Shown here: positions 9,275-18,390 of the stretch, piece by piece
Numbering within the stretch: the stretch's first letter is position 1
Layout: every line of letters begins with the position of its first letter
Assembly: GCF_904846285.1 (NCBI RefSeq)
Contig: NZ_CAJHAD010000012.1
Span: forward strand, 34,972 to 98,971
Length of the DNA stretch: 64,000 nucleotides
Direction of reading: 5' to 3'
Origin: Psychrobacter immobilis
Lineage (GTDB): Bacteria; Pseudomonadota; Gammaproteobacteria; Pseudomonadales; Moraxellaceae
The notes under the pieces: generated by a model
What the model was told of the DNA's origin: nothing
Database searches by the model: none
Seen by the model: the letters and a program-made list of their open reading frames with translations, nothing else
Position numbers and translations under genes: made by a program

Positions 9275-9823
9275 CTAGAATTTGTAATGTGCACCAACAG
9301 TTAATAGCGCAATATCTTCAGCAACATAATCATATTCAGCTTCAATGCTCATGTTAGGATTAAAGTTATAACCTAGACCGATACCACCAGCAAGACCGCT
9401 ATCGCTATCACTATCGCTAATAGAGCCTCCTAAAACGTTGCTTGCAGAAACATCAAGCTCAGCTTTAGCAAACCCTATTTTACCTTTGGCATATAGACCG
9501 GTATTAGGGAATTGATAACGGTAAGTACCGTAGGCGCCATAAGTTTTAAGATTATATTCAGCATTAACGCCTATAACACCCGTATCAACATCAGTGTCAC
9601 TAGAGCCTACATACTCAATTTCAGCACCAAAGTTAGGATCAAAGTTATAACCCGCATAGATACCGTAAGCAGTAGGATCATCTAGACCATCAGTATCTAC
9701 CAGAAACTTACCAGCTTTAACACCAACATAAGGCTGACCTGCATAATTAACTGCTGCTTGTGCACTTACAGTCAGTAAAGAACCAACTACTAGTGCGCTC
9801 AAAGCTTTTTGTAAAGTATTCAT
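9275..9823 (-). CDS. Small outer-membrane beta-barrel protein (OmpA-like barrel), copy 1
   Basis: 182 residues with a clear signal peptide (MNTLQKALSALVVGSLLTVSAQA, cleavage near residue 23). Alternating hydrophobic strands follow, with GYNFDPNFGAEIEYVG, YRYQFPNTGLYAKGKIGFAK and a terminal aromatic (HYKF). This fits an eight-strand barrel of the OMP_b-brl/OmpA-like class in the outer membrane. A Ser/Asp-rich loop (GSISDSDSDSG) is probably surface exposed. It is a close paralogue of the next gene upstream. Specific function is unknown. Confidence 0.85.
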   Translation of the reverse strand: MNTLQKALSALVVGSLLTVSAQAAVNYAGQPYVGVKAGKFLVDTDGLDDPTAYGIYAGYNFDPNFGAEIEYVGSSDTDVDTGVIGVNAEYNLKTYGAYGTYRYQFPNTGLYAKGKIGFAKAELDVSASNVLGGSISDSDSDSGLAGGIGLGYNFNPNMSIEAEYDYVAEDIALLTVGAHYKF

Positions 9824-9977
9824 ATATTTCCCCGTTAAATAAAACTAAAATCCAATTTGGATGAATATTATAAACCATACAAATTAGTTCAACTATTGTT
9901 GGACGCGAAATATTAACAGAATAACTTTCGTAATACTTATTTTTTAATGACGCTTAAATCACTTTTTCTTTTGCCAT

Positions 9978-10009
9978 AAAAAAACGACCACCGACGTGAT
10001 CGTTTTTTA
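9978..10009 (-). terminator. Terminator after the second barrel gene
   Basis: Stem AAAACGACCAC / GTGATCGTTTT, flanked by A and T runs. It is a near copy of the terminator of the neighbouring paralogue. Confidence 0.75.
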
Positions 10010-10082
10010 TTTTAATTAGTATCTAAGTCTTTAGTGACTAAGTTTCTACTAATTATAGAACTTAAACTTAAATTTCAATTAA

Positions 10083-10625
10083 TTAGAATTTAAGTTGTGC
10101 ACCAACGGTCATAAGGTCAGCATCACTACCTAATTTGTCATATTCAGCTTCAACGCTGAAGTTAGGGTTTACTGAATATCCAAGACCTATACCACCAGCT
10201 AGACTAGTATCACTCTGAGAGATTGACTTTCTCTCAGCATCTTTAACTAGATAGTTACCTTCAATTTCAGTTTTCGCCACACCTAACTTACCTTTGGCAT
10301 ATAGACCAGTGTTAGGGAACTGATAGCGATAAGTACCGTATGCGCCATAAGATTTAGCGTCGATGTCACCGTTATAGTAATCAGCGTCATCTGAACCTAC
10401 GTATTCAGCTTCGATACCGAAGTTAGGATCAAAGTTGTAACCACCGTATACGCCATAAGCAGTTGGCTTATCAGCACCGTCTACGTCTAAGTCAAACTGG
10501 CCAACTTTTACGCCGACGTATGGTTGTCCAGTATAGCCGTTACCATAAGATACGGCTGCTTGTGCACCCATGCTTAGTAAAGAACCAGCTGCTAGTGCAA
10601 GTAGTGTTTTTTGTAGTGTTTTCAT
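10083..10625 (-). CDS. Small outer-membrane beta-barrel protein (OmpA-like barrel), copy 2
   Basis: 180 residues from the ATG at 10625. That start is fixed by AAGGAGCT about 5 bp upstream and gives a proper signal peptide (MKTLQKTLLALAAGSLLSMGAQA). The barrel shares many blocks with the neighbouring paralogue (GQPYVGVK, YRYQFPNTGLYAKGK, GGIGLGY) and ends in LKF, the aromatic signature used for outer-membrane insertion. Loops differ: an ENGNYLVKDAERKS-like charged loop replaces the Asp/Ser loop. The promoter upstream carries a strong -35 and a symmetrical sequence. The function is unknown beyond a surface barrel. Confidence 0.85.
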   Translation of the reverse strand: MKTLQKTLLALAAGSLLSMGAQAAVSYGNGYTGQPYVGVKVGQFDLDVDGADKPTAYGVYGGYNFDPNFGIEAEYVGSDDADYYNGDIDAKSYGAYGTYRYQFPNTGLYAKGKLGVAKTEIEGNYLVKDAERKSISQSDTSLAGGIGLGYSVNPNFSVEAEYDKLGSDADLMTVGAQLKF

Positions 10626-10708
10626 GTGTAGCTCCTTAAAAATTAATTGGTACAAACAAGTTATTTATTTATGTGGGCTTTTCGCCATATCGCCTTGTTT
10701 GCTAACGA

Positions 10709-10735
10709 TGTATACATAGTAACAAACTATGTCAA
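10709..10735 (-). promoter_or_regulatory. Putative promoter with internal inverted repeat, second barrel gene
   Basis: Reading the minus strand, TTGACA (10730-10735) is followed after 15 bp by TATACA (10709-10714). An exact inverted repeat ACATAGT-N5-ACTATGT (10714-10732) overlaps both boxes and could be an operator. The 15-bp spacing is short, so the assignment is tentative. The start codon is about 85 bp downstream. Confidence 0.45.
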
Positions 10736-10887
10736 AAACTCTGTCAGTGTTTAATGGTAAGAAAGTTAACTTTTGCAAGTGTTTGTCAGCCTTCGGGTTA
10801 CAAAGGGCACTATATGAAATCTTTTGTTACAACCACCGGTTTTGAGTAATACTTCCTACTCATTAGCTTTAACAGACTTTGTAAAAT

Positions 10888-10918
10888 AAAAGAACGCATC
10901 TCGAAAGATGCGTTCTTT
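10888..10918 (-). terminator. Terminator after dnaK
   Basis: Near-perfect stem AAAGAACGCATCT / AGATGCGTTCTTT around a small loop, about 45 bp past the dnaK stop. Confidence 0.85.
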
Positions 10919-10963
10919 ATTATAAAATCAACTATCAAATAAACATTGATTTAAGCAATCATA

Positions 10964-12907
10964 TTACTTTTTATCTTCGTCAACTTCAGTGAACTCAGCA
11001 TCAACCACATCGTCGTCTGCTTGATTGCTTTCGCTTGCATTATCCGCACCTTGTTGGAACTGGTTTGGATCCATACCTTCAGCGCTAGCGCCTGCATCCG
11101 CATAAATCTTCTGGCTAACTGGCAAGAAGGCATTGTCTAATGCTTCAAGCTTGGCTTTGATGTCGTCGTGGTCGTCTTCTTTAGCAGCTGCTTCAAGCTC
11201 AGAGATAGCCGTCTCTACTGATGATTTTTCATCGTCAGATACTTTATCTGCGGCTTCTTTTAACGCTTTTTGTACCGCATGGATACGACCATCTGCTTCG
11301 TTACGCACTTGCGCAAGGTTAGCAAACTTTTCATCTTCAGCGGCATTGGCCTCAGCATCACGTACCATTTGTTCAACTTCTTCGTCCGACAAACCAGAAT
11401 CCGCTTTAATCTGGATACTTTGTGCTTTACCTGTACCTTTGTCAGTCGCTGAAATATTCATGATACCGTCAGCGTTGATGTCAAAGGTAACTTCGATTTG
11501 TGGCAGACCACGTGGTGCTGGTGGAATATCCGTCAAATCAAAACGACCAAGCTGTTTATTTTGGTTAGCGATTTTACGCTCACCTTGATAAACCTGAATC
11601 GTTACGGCTGGCTGGTTGTCTTCTGCCGTTGAGAATACCTGTGATTTCTTGGTAGGAATCATGGTGTTTTTCTCAATAACTGGCGTCATAACACCACCCA
11701 TTGTTTCGATACCTAGCGTCAATGGCGTCACATCAAGCAATAGCACGTCGGTTTTGTCACCAGATAATACTGCACCTTGAATCGCAGCACCAGCGGCAAC
11801 CGCTTCATCAGGGTTGACATCTTTACGTGGCTCTTGACCAAAGAACTCTTGTACTTTTTGCTGTACTAGAGGCATACGAGTCTGACCACCAACTAAAATG
11901 ACATCATCGATATCGCCGATTTTTAGACCAGCATCTTCGAGAGCAATCTTACAAGGACCCATTGTACGTTGTACTAACTCTTCGGTTAAGCTTTCAAGTT
12001 TTGAGCGACTAATAGTCACTACTAAATGCTTAGGACCACTGCTATCAGCAGTAATATACGGCAAGTTTACTTCAGTGCTTTGGGCGCTTGATAGCTCAAT
12101 TTTTGCTTTCTCTGCAGCTTCTTTTAGACGCTGCATCGCAAGAGAGTCACCTTTTAAGTTAACGTCTTGGTCTTTTTTGAATTCGCTTACTAAAAAGTCA
12201 ATCAACGCTGAGTCAAAATCTTCACCACCAAGGAATGTATCACCATTGGTCGCAAGTACTTCAAACTGCTGCTCGCCATCAACGTCAGCGATTTCGATGA
12301 TTGATACGTCAAAAGTACCACCACCCAGGTCATAAACAGCAACAGTGCTATCGCCTTGCTTTTTATCCATACCATAAGCAAGTGCTGCAGCGGTTGGCTC
12401 GTTAATAATACGTTTTACATCAAGACCGGCAATTTTACCCGCATCTTTCGTTGCTTGACGCTGTGAGTCATTAAAGTAAGCAGGTACGGTTACGACTGCT
12501 TCAGTCACCGCTTCACCAAGATAGTCTTCTGCTGTTTTTTTCATTTTTTTCAAGATTTCAGCAGAAACTTGTGGTGGCGCTAATTTCTTACCGTTGATTT
12601 CTACCCATGCATCACCGTTATCGGCTTTGGCGATTTTATAAGGCACCATGCCGATGTCTTTTTGTACGACTTTGTCATCAAAACGACGACCAATCAAACG
12701 TTTAATAGCAAATAGCGTGTTGTTTGGGTTGGTTACCGCTTGACGCTTCGCTGACTGACCAACAAGGATCTCGTCATCTTTATAAGCGACAATCGATGGC
12801 GTGGTACGAGTACCTTCAGCGTTTTCGATGATTTTAACTTTGTCACCTTCCATCACTGCCACACATGAGTTCGTTGTACCTAAATCAATACCAATTACTT
12901 TACCCAT
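10964..12907 (-). CDS. dnaK: Molecular chaperone DnaK (Hsp70)
   Basis: Full-length 647-residue Hsp70, close to the 638 of E. coli. It opens [21 protein letters not shown] (phosphate-1 loop), and shows [17 protein letters not shown], the [13 protein letters not shown] phosphate-2 motif and [10 protein letters not shown]. The interdomain linker [15 protein letters not shown] and the substrate-binding domain follow, and the tail is acidic ([13 protein letters not shown]). It folds proteins with GrpE, encoded 250 bp upstream on the same strand, and with DnaJ, which is not in this window. A heat-shock-like promoter lies ahead of it. Confidence 0.98.
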   Translation of the reverse strand: MGKVIGIDLGTTNSCVAVMEGDKVKIIENAEGTRTTPSIVAYKDDEILVGQSAKRQAVTNPNNTLFAIKRLIGRRFDDKVVQKDIGMVPYKIAKADNGDAWVEINGKKLAPPQVSAEILKKMKKTAEDYLGEAVTEAVVTVPAYFNDSQRQATKDAGKIAGLDVKRIINEPTAAALAYGMDKKQGDSTVAVYDLGGGTFDVSIIEIADVDGEQQFEVLATNGDTFLGGEDFDSALIDFLVSEFKKDQDVNLKGDSLAMQRLKEAAEKAKIELSSAQSTEVNLPYITADSSGPKHLVVTISRSKLESLTEELVQRTMGPCKIALEDAGLKIGDIDDVILVGGQTRMPLVQQKVQEFFGQEPRKDVNPDEAVAAGAAIQGAVLSGDKTDVLLLDVTPLTLGIETMGGVMTPVIEKNTMIPTKKSQVFSTAEDNQPAVTIQVYQGERKIANQNKQLGRFDLTDIPPAPRGLPQIEVTFDINADGIMNISATDKGTGKAQSIQIKADSGLSDEEVEQMVRDAEANAAEDEKFANLAQVRNEADGRIHAVQKALKEAADKVSDDEKSSVETAISELEAAAKEDDHDDIKAKLEALDNAFLPVSQKIYADAGASAEGMDPNQFQQGADNASESNQADDDVVDAEFTEVDEDKK

Positions 12908-13005
12908 AATTAATTACTCCTAATGTATTTTTAAATAAAAATATCTATATCATCAGACCCTAGACTATGAAAACTATCGACATCTAGTCGGTCACTTGTT
13001 GCTTT

Positions 13006-13034
13006 ATATCGGTTTGAGGCTTCGTTTTTTCAAG
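13006..13034 (-). promoter_or_regulatory. Putative sigma-32 heat-shock promoter of dnaK
   Basis: On the minus strand CTTGAA (13029-13034) is followed after 15 bp by ACCGATAT (13006-13013), compared with the sigma-32 consensus CTTGAA-N13-15-CCCCATNT. The -35 matches fully and the -10 in five of seven defined positions. It lies about 100 bp before the dnaK start, within the 252-bp gap after grpE. Confidence 0.5.
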
Positions 13035-13159
13035 TCAATCCACAGCTAAATATTGCCTTTTGTGTGATTTTTTGTGTAAAACCTTATTAATAACAAGGTT
13101 TAGCACAGTTAAAGACTTATTTTTTAAATACTAACCTCGTCAATTTTAGACTTTGAATA

Positions 13160-13774
13160 CTATTGTCCAACGCGTACCATTGCAGGGCGCAATAGACGAC
13201 CATTTAAGCTATAGCCTTTTTGCAACACTGTACCGACAGTATCAGCTGGTGCTTCGGCATCGATACCGACCGCTTCATGTAAATCAGCGTTGAATTTCTC
13301 GCCTTGTGGGTCAACCATTTCGACACCGTTCTTATTTAATACGTCCAATAACGCTTTGTGCGTCAATCTTACCCCTTCGGTGACAGGGTCATCGGCATGG
13401 GCACTTTCGATAGCGCGTTCTAAATTATCGAGCACTTCTAACAGCTCTTTGGCAAATTTCTGTAAGGCAAAACGCTTACTCTTATCCGCTTCTTGTTCCA
13501 TACGTTTTTGCGCGTTGTAAGTTTCGGCATTGGCACGCGCGGTATGCTCTTTAGCTTGTTTCACTTCACCTTCTAATTCGGCGATACGAGCTTTAAACGC
13601 GTCTAAATCAATATCGTTTTCAATCGTGCTCTCTGCGCCTGAGTTATTTTTTGGATCAAACTCCTGCAACGTTTCATTCAAAATACTGTCATCGTGTTCC
13701 ACATTATCGTGTGAGACATTGTCATGTTGCATATTTTTCTCATTAGATTCGTGGTTATTATTCTGCTCGCTCAT
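13160..13774 (-). CDS. grpE: Nucleotide exchange factor GrpE
   Basis: 204 residues. A polar, His/Asn/Asp-rich disordered N-terminus of about 55 residues is followed by the long coiled coil (ARIAELEGEVKQAKEHTARANAE). The conserved core (RFALQKFAKELLEVLDNLERAIE) and the C-terminal beta-domain (GEKFNADLHEAVG, VLQKGYSLNGRLLRPAMVRVGQ) come next. GrpE releases ADP from DnaK; the dnaK gene follows. AGGAGCT upstream of the ATG supports the start. Confidence 0.97.
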   Translation of the reverse strand: MSEQNNNHESNEKNMQHDNVSHDNVEHDDSILNETLQEFDPKNNSGAESTIENDIDLDAFKARIAELEGEVKQAKEHTARANAETYNAQKRMEQEADKSKRFALQKFAKELLEVLDNLERAIESAHADDPVTEGVRLTHKALLDVLNKNGVEMVDPQGEKFNADLHEAVGIDAEAPADTVGTVLQKGYSLNGRLLRPAMVRVGQ

Positions 13775-14280
13775 GATAGCTCCTTAATAGGGATATAATT
13801 ATTAATGGGGTTGTTAACTTAATAATGCTGGATTAAAAAACACAATAAACCGGCTAATGGCTAGCCAAACTGTGTTTTTCTCCATTGCTTACTTAATAGA
13901 TTTATCGGCTTTTAATAATCATCTGGCCGTTATCACTCACTTTTTTATAAATCACGGATTTTTAGCAATCGCTTTCTTAACCTCTTCTGATAGCTGCTTG
14001 ATAAAGGTGATGGGGGCAAATTTCAAGCCTAAACTGAGGAATTTTTCTTGATATTGATGAATATCAGCATAATAGCAGGCTACATTTCTCAAAATAGCAT
14101 TATTAAGTTTACGCAGGTTGTCAATAAGTAGTTAATTTAACTAACAAAACCTACAAAAAAGTGGCAGTTATTCCAAATAACTTACTATTAACGTTCAAAC
14201 TATTACCAAATAACACTCAACTTTATTTCTGCATATTTTATGATTACTATAAATATTATTTAGCGTTTATAGGAGGTGTT
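13775..14280. other. 506-bp divergent region between grpE and the esterase gene
   Basis: It should contain promoters for both genes. A CCCCATTAAT sequence on the minus strand (13803-13812) resembles a sigma-32 -10 box for grpE, but no good -35 partner was found. A start-less coding-like stretch on the minus strand (13952-14131) is listed separately. Confidence 0.4.
13952..14131 (-). pseudogene. Possible 59-codon gene remnant without a start codon
   Basis: The minus strand is open for 59 codons before TGA and has protein-like composition: ADIHQYQEKFLSLGLKFAPI, then FIKQLSEEVKKAIAKNP. There is no in-frame ATG or GTG, no ribosome site, and stops in all frames just upstream. It reads like the C-terminal end of a decayed gene, but it could be chance. 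I do not recognise the family. Confidence 0.3.
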
Positions 14281-15771
14281 ATGCCTTATCCAAATACATT
14301 ATCAGTCAACACCTTACTTAATAAAGCAGTGAGAACACTGAACTTACCTACTGTTGTGGGCCAAGAAAAGCTTGCAAGTTTGGGGCAAGAAAAGTCCGTA
14401 AGCTCATTTGATGACGTGTCAAATAACGCGGCAAACCATAATGAATTAAATAATTTACAAACGGAAACTGCAGCCAGTGCTGAATCTAAGCCATTACCTA
14501 TTAGAGACAAAATCCTTCATCACAACTTAATGACGACGTATCAGCCGCATCTATTGCATTATGCGATGAAAGGTATCGGCTGCTTACCAGAGGCAGTATT
14601 AGAAAGCCTAGTCGGTTATTTACATGGATCGACCGCCAAGCAATATGAGCATGTCGATGCGCATCTGCGCTTAATACTTGCGGTTAATAGCAAGCTGAAA
14701 ACTCCGTTACAACTTGCAGAAATGGTCGAGCTGCGTAAACGATTTGCTGCTGACGCCGTTGCGATGCAAGCGCCAAAAGCATGGCAACAAGCGAGCTCTA
14801 CTCTATTTAGCAGTATAAAACCCTTTGCTACAAAGGATGTAAATTCTGTCAATTGGCAAGACAAAACTATTACTAATGCCGATGATGACGATATGACTAT
14901 TCGTTGCTATCAAAAGCAAGCAAGCGCCTCGGGCTTTAGTTTTAAGAAGAAAGCCAAACGCAATCCTGACCAAACCGTGATGTTGTTTTTTCATGGCGGT
15001 GGATTTTGTATCGGTGATGTCGACACTCATCATGAATTTTGCCATACCGTCTGTGAGCAAACAGGCTGGCCGGTCGTCAGTGTTGATTATCGTTTGGCAC
15101 CTGAATTTCCTGCACCGACAGCGTTAAGAGATTGCATTGCCGCTTATGGATGGTTGGCTGAAAACTGTCAAACGCTTGGCGCCTTGCCTTCGCGTATCTT
15201 ATTGGCAGGTGATAGTGCGGGCGGCGGATTATCGACCATGGTTGCCCAACAAGTCATCAGCCCGACTGCAGAAGCGTGGCATGACTTGGGTGCTGATGGT
15301 CAAAAAACTTTTGAGCTATTGCAGCGCCTGCCAAATCCAATGGCGCAAATGCCTTTATACCCTGTGACCGATATCGAAAATGACTATCCAAGTTGGGAGT
15401 TATATGGCGAAGGTTTATTATTAGACCACGCCGATGTGGCAGTATTCGATGCTGCGTGTTTGGAAAACAGTCCGCTACCACGCCAGCATATCCTGACTTC
15501 ACCTATGCTCGGTGACAATAGCCAAGTCTGCCCTACCTATGTCGTTGCGGCAGAATTAGACGTCTTGCGTGATGAAGCTTTTGCCTATGCTAAGCAGTTA
15601 GAGAGCTATGGTGTCGCTGTTCAAACTTATACAGTCTATGGCGCGCCGCATGGTTTTATCCACTTTATGAGTGTGCATCAAAGGCTTGGAGAAGAAGTTC
15701 ATTATATTATCGATGATTTTGCCAGCTTTGTACGTGAGGTTATCAGCACACAAGCATTATTAGCAGCATGA
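14281..15771 (+). CDS. Alpha/beta-hydrolase, hormone-sensitive-lipase (HSL) type esterase
   Basis: 496 residues. The oxyanion-hole motif HGGG starts at His238, the nucleophile elbow GDSAGG has Ser312, and the triad is completed by Asp427 (DVLRDEAF) and His457 (PHGF). This is the classical family IV/HSL lipase arrangement, acting on short to medium acyl esters. About 200 residues precede the catalytic domain, including an alpha-helical region (LIRDKILHHNLMTTYQ-like), longer than in minimal HSL esterases. The start is fixed by AGGAGG ending 5 bp before the ATG. The frame extends upstream to 14161, but without a comparable ribosome site. No signal peptide is seen. Confidence 0.9.
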   Translation: MPYPNTLSVNTLLNKAVRTLNLPTVVGQEKLASLGQEKSVSSFDDVSNNAANHNELNNLQTETAASAESKPLPIRDKILHHNLMTTYQPHLLHYAMKGIGCLPEAVLESLVGYLHGSTAKQYEHVDAHLRLILAVNSKLKTPLQLAEMVELRKRFAADAVAMQAPKAWQQASSTLFSSIKPFATKDVNSVNWQDKTITNADDDDMTIRCYQKQASASGFSFKKKAKRNPDQTVMLFFHGGGFCIGDVDTHHEFCHTVCEQTGWPVVSVDYRLAPEFPAPTALRDCIAAYGWLAENCQTLGALPSRILLAGDSAGGGLSTMVAQQVISPTAEAWHDLGADGQKTFELLQRLPNPMAQMPLYPVTDIENDYPSWELYGEGLLLDHADVAVFDAACLENSPLPRQHILTSPMLGDNSQVCPTYVVAAELDVLRDEAFAYAKQLESYGVAVQTYTVYGAPHGFIHFMSVHQRLGEEVHYIIDDFASFVREVISTQALLAA

Positions 15772-15895
15772 TTAACTAAATAATAGCCATGAGTGATTGC
15801 TAAACATGGTTTAAAGTTAAGTTTGGTGGGCAGTTGAACAGGATAGAAAATAGAAAAATCAATTATGAATGGGCTGATTGCTATCAAACTGACTA

Positions 15896-17038
15896 TTATG
15901 AGTCAGCTTTACCGATCAAAGTAATTAGCCAAATCTCAGAACGTGACCCTAAACGAAACGGTATACCCCAAAACCCATAACCTGAAGACACTACAAAGTG
16001 GCCTGTACCGATTTCTTCATAGCCATAACCTAAACGATTAATAGCATTGACGATAAAATTGGCCGGAAAAATTTGACCATTATGGGTATGTCCAGAAACC
16101 TGTAAGTCTATTGGTAACTGGCTATGTGCCATAATATCGCTCGGTCTGTGGTCTAACAGAATGACTGGCTCAGTCGTATTAACTTGAGCTAGCAGCTCGG
16201 TTGTCGCTACACGCTGGCGTTTATGATTATCAAAACGTCCTAGCAGCCAAATAGATTGGCCTTGATGCGACAGGCAAGTCACATCATCGTTGAGCAACTG
16301 CACGCCAGCATCTTGTAAAGCCTGACTAATCGGCTGCTCGTAACCGTATAAATCATGATTGCCTAATGTCGCATAGATGCCGTACGGTAAGCTGTTGATC
16401 AGTTTTGCTAAATTCTCTGCCATATTATAATCAGTGAATGCTTGCGTGTTGTCATCCATAATATCACCCGGCATCAGTAATATATTGGCTTGATGACGAT
16501 TGATAAGAGCGTGCAATCTTGCAATAGCTTTATTGCCAAATAAGCGCCCCAAATGCAAATCACTGGCTACCGCAATACGCAGCGGATGGTTAAGTGGTTT
16601 ATTAATCTTAATAGATAGCTTGCGCACCACTGGCACATAAGCGCTATATAAACTATAAATAAATAGCCCTATAAAAAATAGCAGCGCAAAAATTCGTAAA
16701 CCAATAGCGAAGATTTCTGAATCATAAACTACATTGCTAGATACTTCACTTAAAAGCCAGAGCCCTGCATACAACAGACTGGTTGATAGAGCAGTCAGTA
16801 TCATAAAATGCATCACCAACATCCAAGCGCTTATCCAGCGATAACTATTAGCAAATAACTTTATGACGGTAAGCAGCAACAGGATATTGGTAATCGCAAA
16901 AACTATTATCCATGGAACGGTGTGTAATGCAGGATGGCTCCAAGGCTGTAGCCACCATTCTAAACTCAGTGCCGCACCGAAACTAAATAGTTGTAGCAGC
17001 ACAATAATGGTAATAATAAATGCATAGCGCATAACCAA
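15896..17038 (-). CDS. Membrane-anchored metallophosphoesterase, copy 1
   Basis: 380 residues with four predicted N-terminal membrane helices (to about residue 125), then a calcineurin-like phosphoesterase domain. Metal-binding motifs are in order: DLHLGRLFG, GDIMDD, LGNHDLYG and GHTHNGQIFP, which is the YaeI/YkuE arrangement. Relatives cleave phosphodiester or UDP-2,3-diacylglucosamine-type substrates at the membrane; the actual substrate is not shown by the sequence. It is a paralogue of the next gene upstream, 109 bp apart and on the same strand. Confidence 0.85.
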   Translation of the reverse strand: MVMRYAFIITIIVLLQLFSFGAALSLEWWLQPWSHPALHTVPWIIVFAITNILLLLTVIKLFANSYRWISAWMLVMHFMILTALSTSLLYAGLWLLSEVSSNVVYDSEIFAIGLRIFALLFFIGLFIYSLYSAYVPVVRKLSIKINKPLNHPLRIAVASDLHLGRLFGNKAIARLHALINRHQANILLMPGDIMDDNTQAFTDYNMAENLAKLINSLPYGIYATLGNHDLYGYEQPISQALQDAGVQLLNDDVTCLSHQGQSIWLLGRFDNHKRQRVATTELLAQVNTTEPVILLDHRPSDIMAHSQLPIDLQVSGHTHNGQIFPANFIVNAINRLGYGYEEIGTGHFVVSSGYGFWGIPFRLGSRSEIWLITLIGKADS

Positions 17039-17147
17039 TCCTAGCAGTGCTATATGATGTTAATTAGTGATAGATAGCGCTTGTACTTTTAAATTAGCAC
17101 TCTCTTAGTAGCTTTTTTTCTAATTACTGTGCTGCTTATTTTGCCGC

Positions 17148-18221
17148 CTATTTTGTAGACTGTAAGGTAATCATCCATATCTCAGAACGCGTACCCAATC
17201 TAAAAGGCACCGCACCAATACCATAACCTGAAGTCACCAAAAACTGCGTACCTTCTAGTTTCTTGGCACCATAAACCAGTGGCGTAAACCATTTTAGCAA
17301 TATTGTTAAAGGAAATATCTGCCCGCCATGCGTATGCCCTGATAAATGTAAATCAATAGGCAAGCCTTTTATTTGTGCTAAATCGGCAGGGCTATGCTCT
17401 AAAAATATCACCGGTTTATCAGCCCTCACTTCACCAAGTAAATCTGTCGCGGCAGGGCGTGCAGGATCTGTTTCATCCGAACGACCGATTAATAACACCG
17501 AACTATCCAACCAGACACTTTTATTATCAATCAACTGAATACCGGCTCGTTCAACGGCTTTGGCAATGGCGACTTCATTACCAGAATAATCATGATTGCC
17601 CAAAGTGGCATAAACACCTAGCGGCGCTGTTAATTTTGATAAATGCTCATGCATATTGGTATCGTCATAAGCATCAGTGGAATCATTCATGACATCGCCT
17701 GCAATCACCACTACATCTGGACTTTGGGCATCAATTAACTTGACCATCTTATCTATCTGCCGATTGCCAAACCATCTGCCTAAATGCGTGTCAGATACCA
17801 AAGCAATTTGCAGCGGTTGCTTAAGCGGTTTATCTGTCGTTACTTGCAGTCGATGCACAACAGGTGAATAGGCATTAAATACTGCTACACCCACAATACC
17901 AACATAAACCACAGCAGTAACGGTTCTAATGAGCATTGGATGATATTTTTGCTTAAGGATATAAACATAAACCAAGGTAATGGCAGCGGTTATTAAAACT
18001 GCATAGAACATAAAACCTTGCAAAATGCTGACAACTAAATAGACATGAAAACGCTCGTGCCAAAACTCACTCAATCCGTAGAGCAGAAAAGCATTATTGA
18101 TAATAAAAACGCTTAAGACTAAGCCGAATTTGACCAAGCGCCGTTTTGGTTTGATAAACCAGTACAATATCACGCTACTCACCATCGCGAGCAGCTGGGT
18201 AATTATAATAAAAGTCCACAT
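17148..18221 (-). CDS. Membrane-anchored metallophosphoesterase, copy 2
   Basis: 357 residues with the same architecture as its neighbour: about four N-terminal membrane helices, then VSDTHLGRWFG, GDVMNDS, LGNHDYSGNE, a LEHSPADL segment and SGHTHGGQIFP. All metal ligands expected for the calcineurin-like fold are present, so both copies look active. The C-termini (FLVTSGYG...PFRLGTRSEIWMITL) are nearly the same in the two, so the pair arose by tandem duplication. The direction and spacing suggest cotranscription, this copy first. Confidence 0.85.
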   Translation of the reverse strand: MWTFIIITQLLAMVSSVILYWFIKPKRRLVKFGLVLSVFIINNAFLLYGLSEFWHERFHVYLVVSILQGFMFYAVLITAAITLVYVYILKQKYHPMLIRTVTAVVYVGIVGVAVFNAYSPVVHRLQVTTDKPLKQPLQIALVSDTHLGRWFGNRQIDKMVKLIDAQSPDVVVIAGDVMNDSTDAYDDTNMHEHLSKLTAPLGVYATLGNHDYSGNEVAIAKAVERAGIQLIDNKSVWLDSSVLLIGRSDETDPARPAATDLLGEVRADKPVIFLEHSPADLAQIKGLPIDLHLSGHTHGGQIFPLTILLKWFTPLVYGAKKLEGTQFLVTSGYGIGAVPFRLGTRSEIWMITLQSTK

Positions 18222-18360
18222 AATAAAATAGAATCAACCAAAGACGGGCTTATAGTACGTCAATATTCTTACCTGTTGTAGACAGCATAATTATTTATTG
18301 AAACTTGATAAAAGCTATAAAAGAATATGGTCAAATTTTTTTCGTTTTAGGAAGTGGATT

Positions 18361-18374
18361 GTTTCATGTGAAAC
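18361..18374. promoter_or_regulatory. parS-like ParB site 1
   Basis: GTTTCATGTGAAAC, extended by TT and AA flanks (TTGTTTCATGTGAAACAA). It lies just after the epimerase gene's stop codon. One mismatch to the symmetric parS core. Confidence 0.75.
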
Positions 18375-18390
18375 AATCGATTAGATAAGT

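Noticed and set aside
13857..14051. A 64-codon plus-strand reading frame
   Set aside because: Lies opposite the remnant stretch on the minus strand and has no ribosome site; probably noise.
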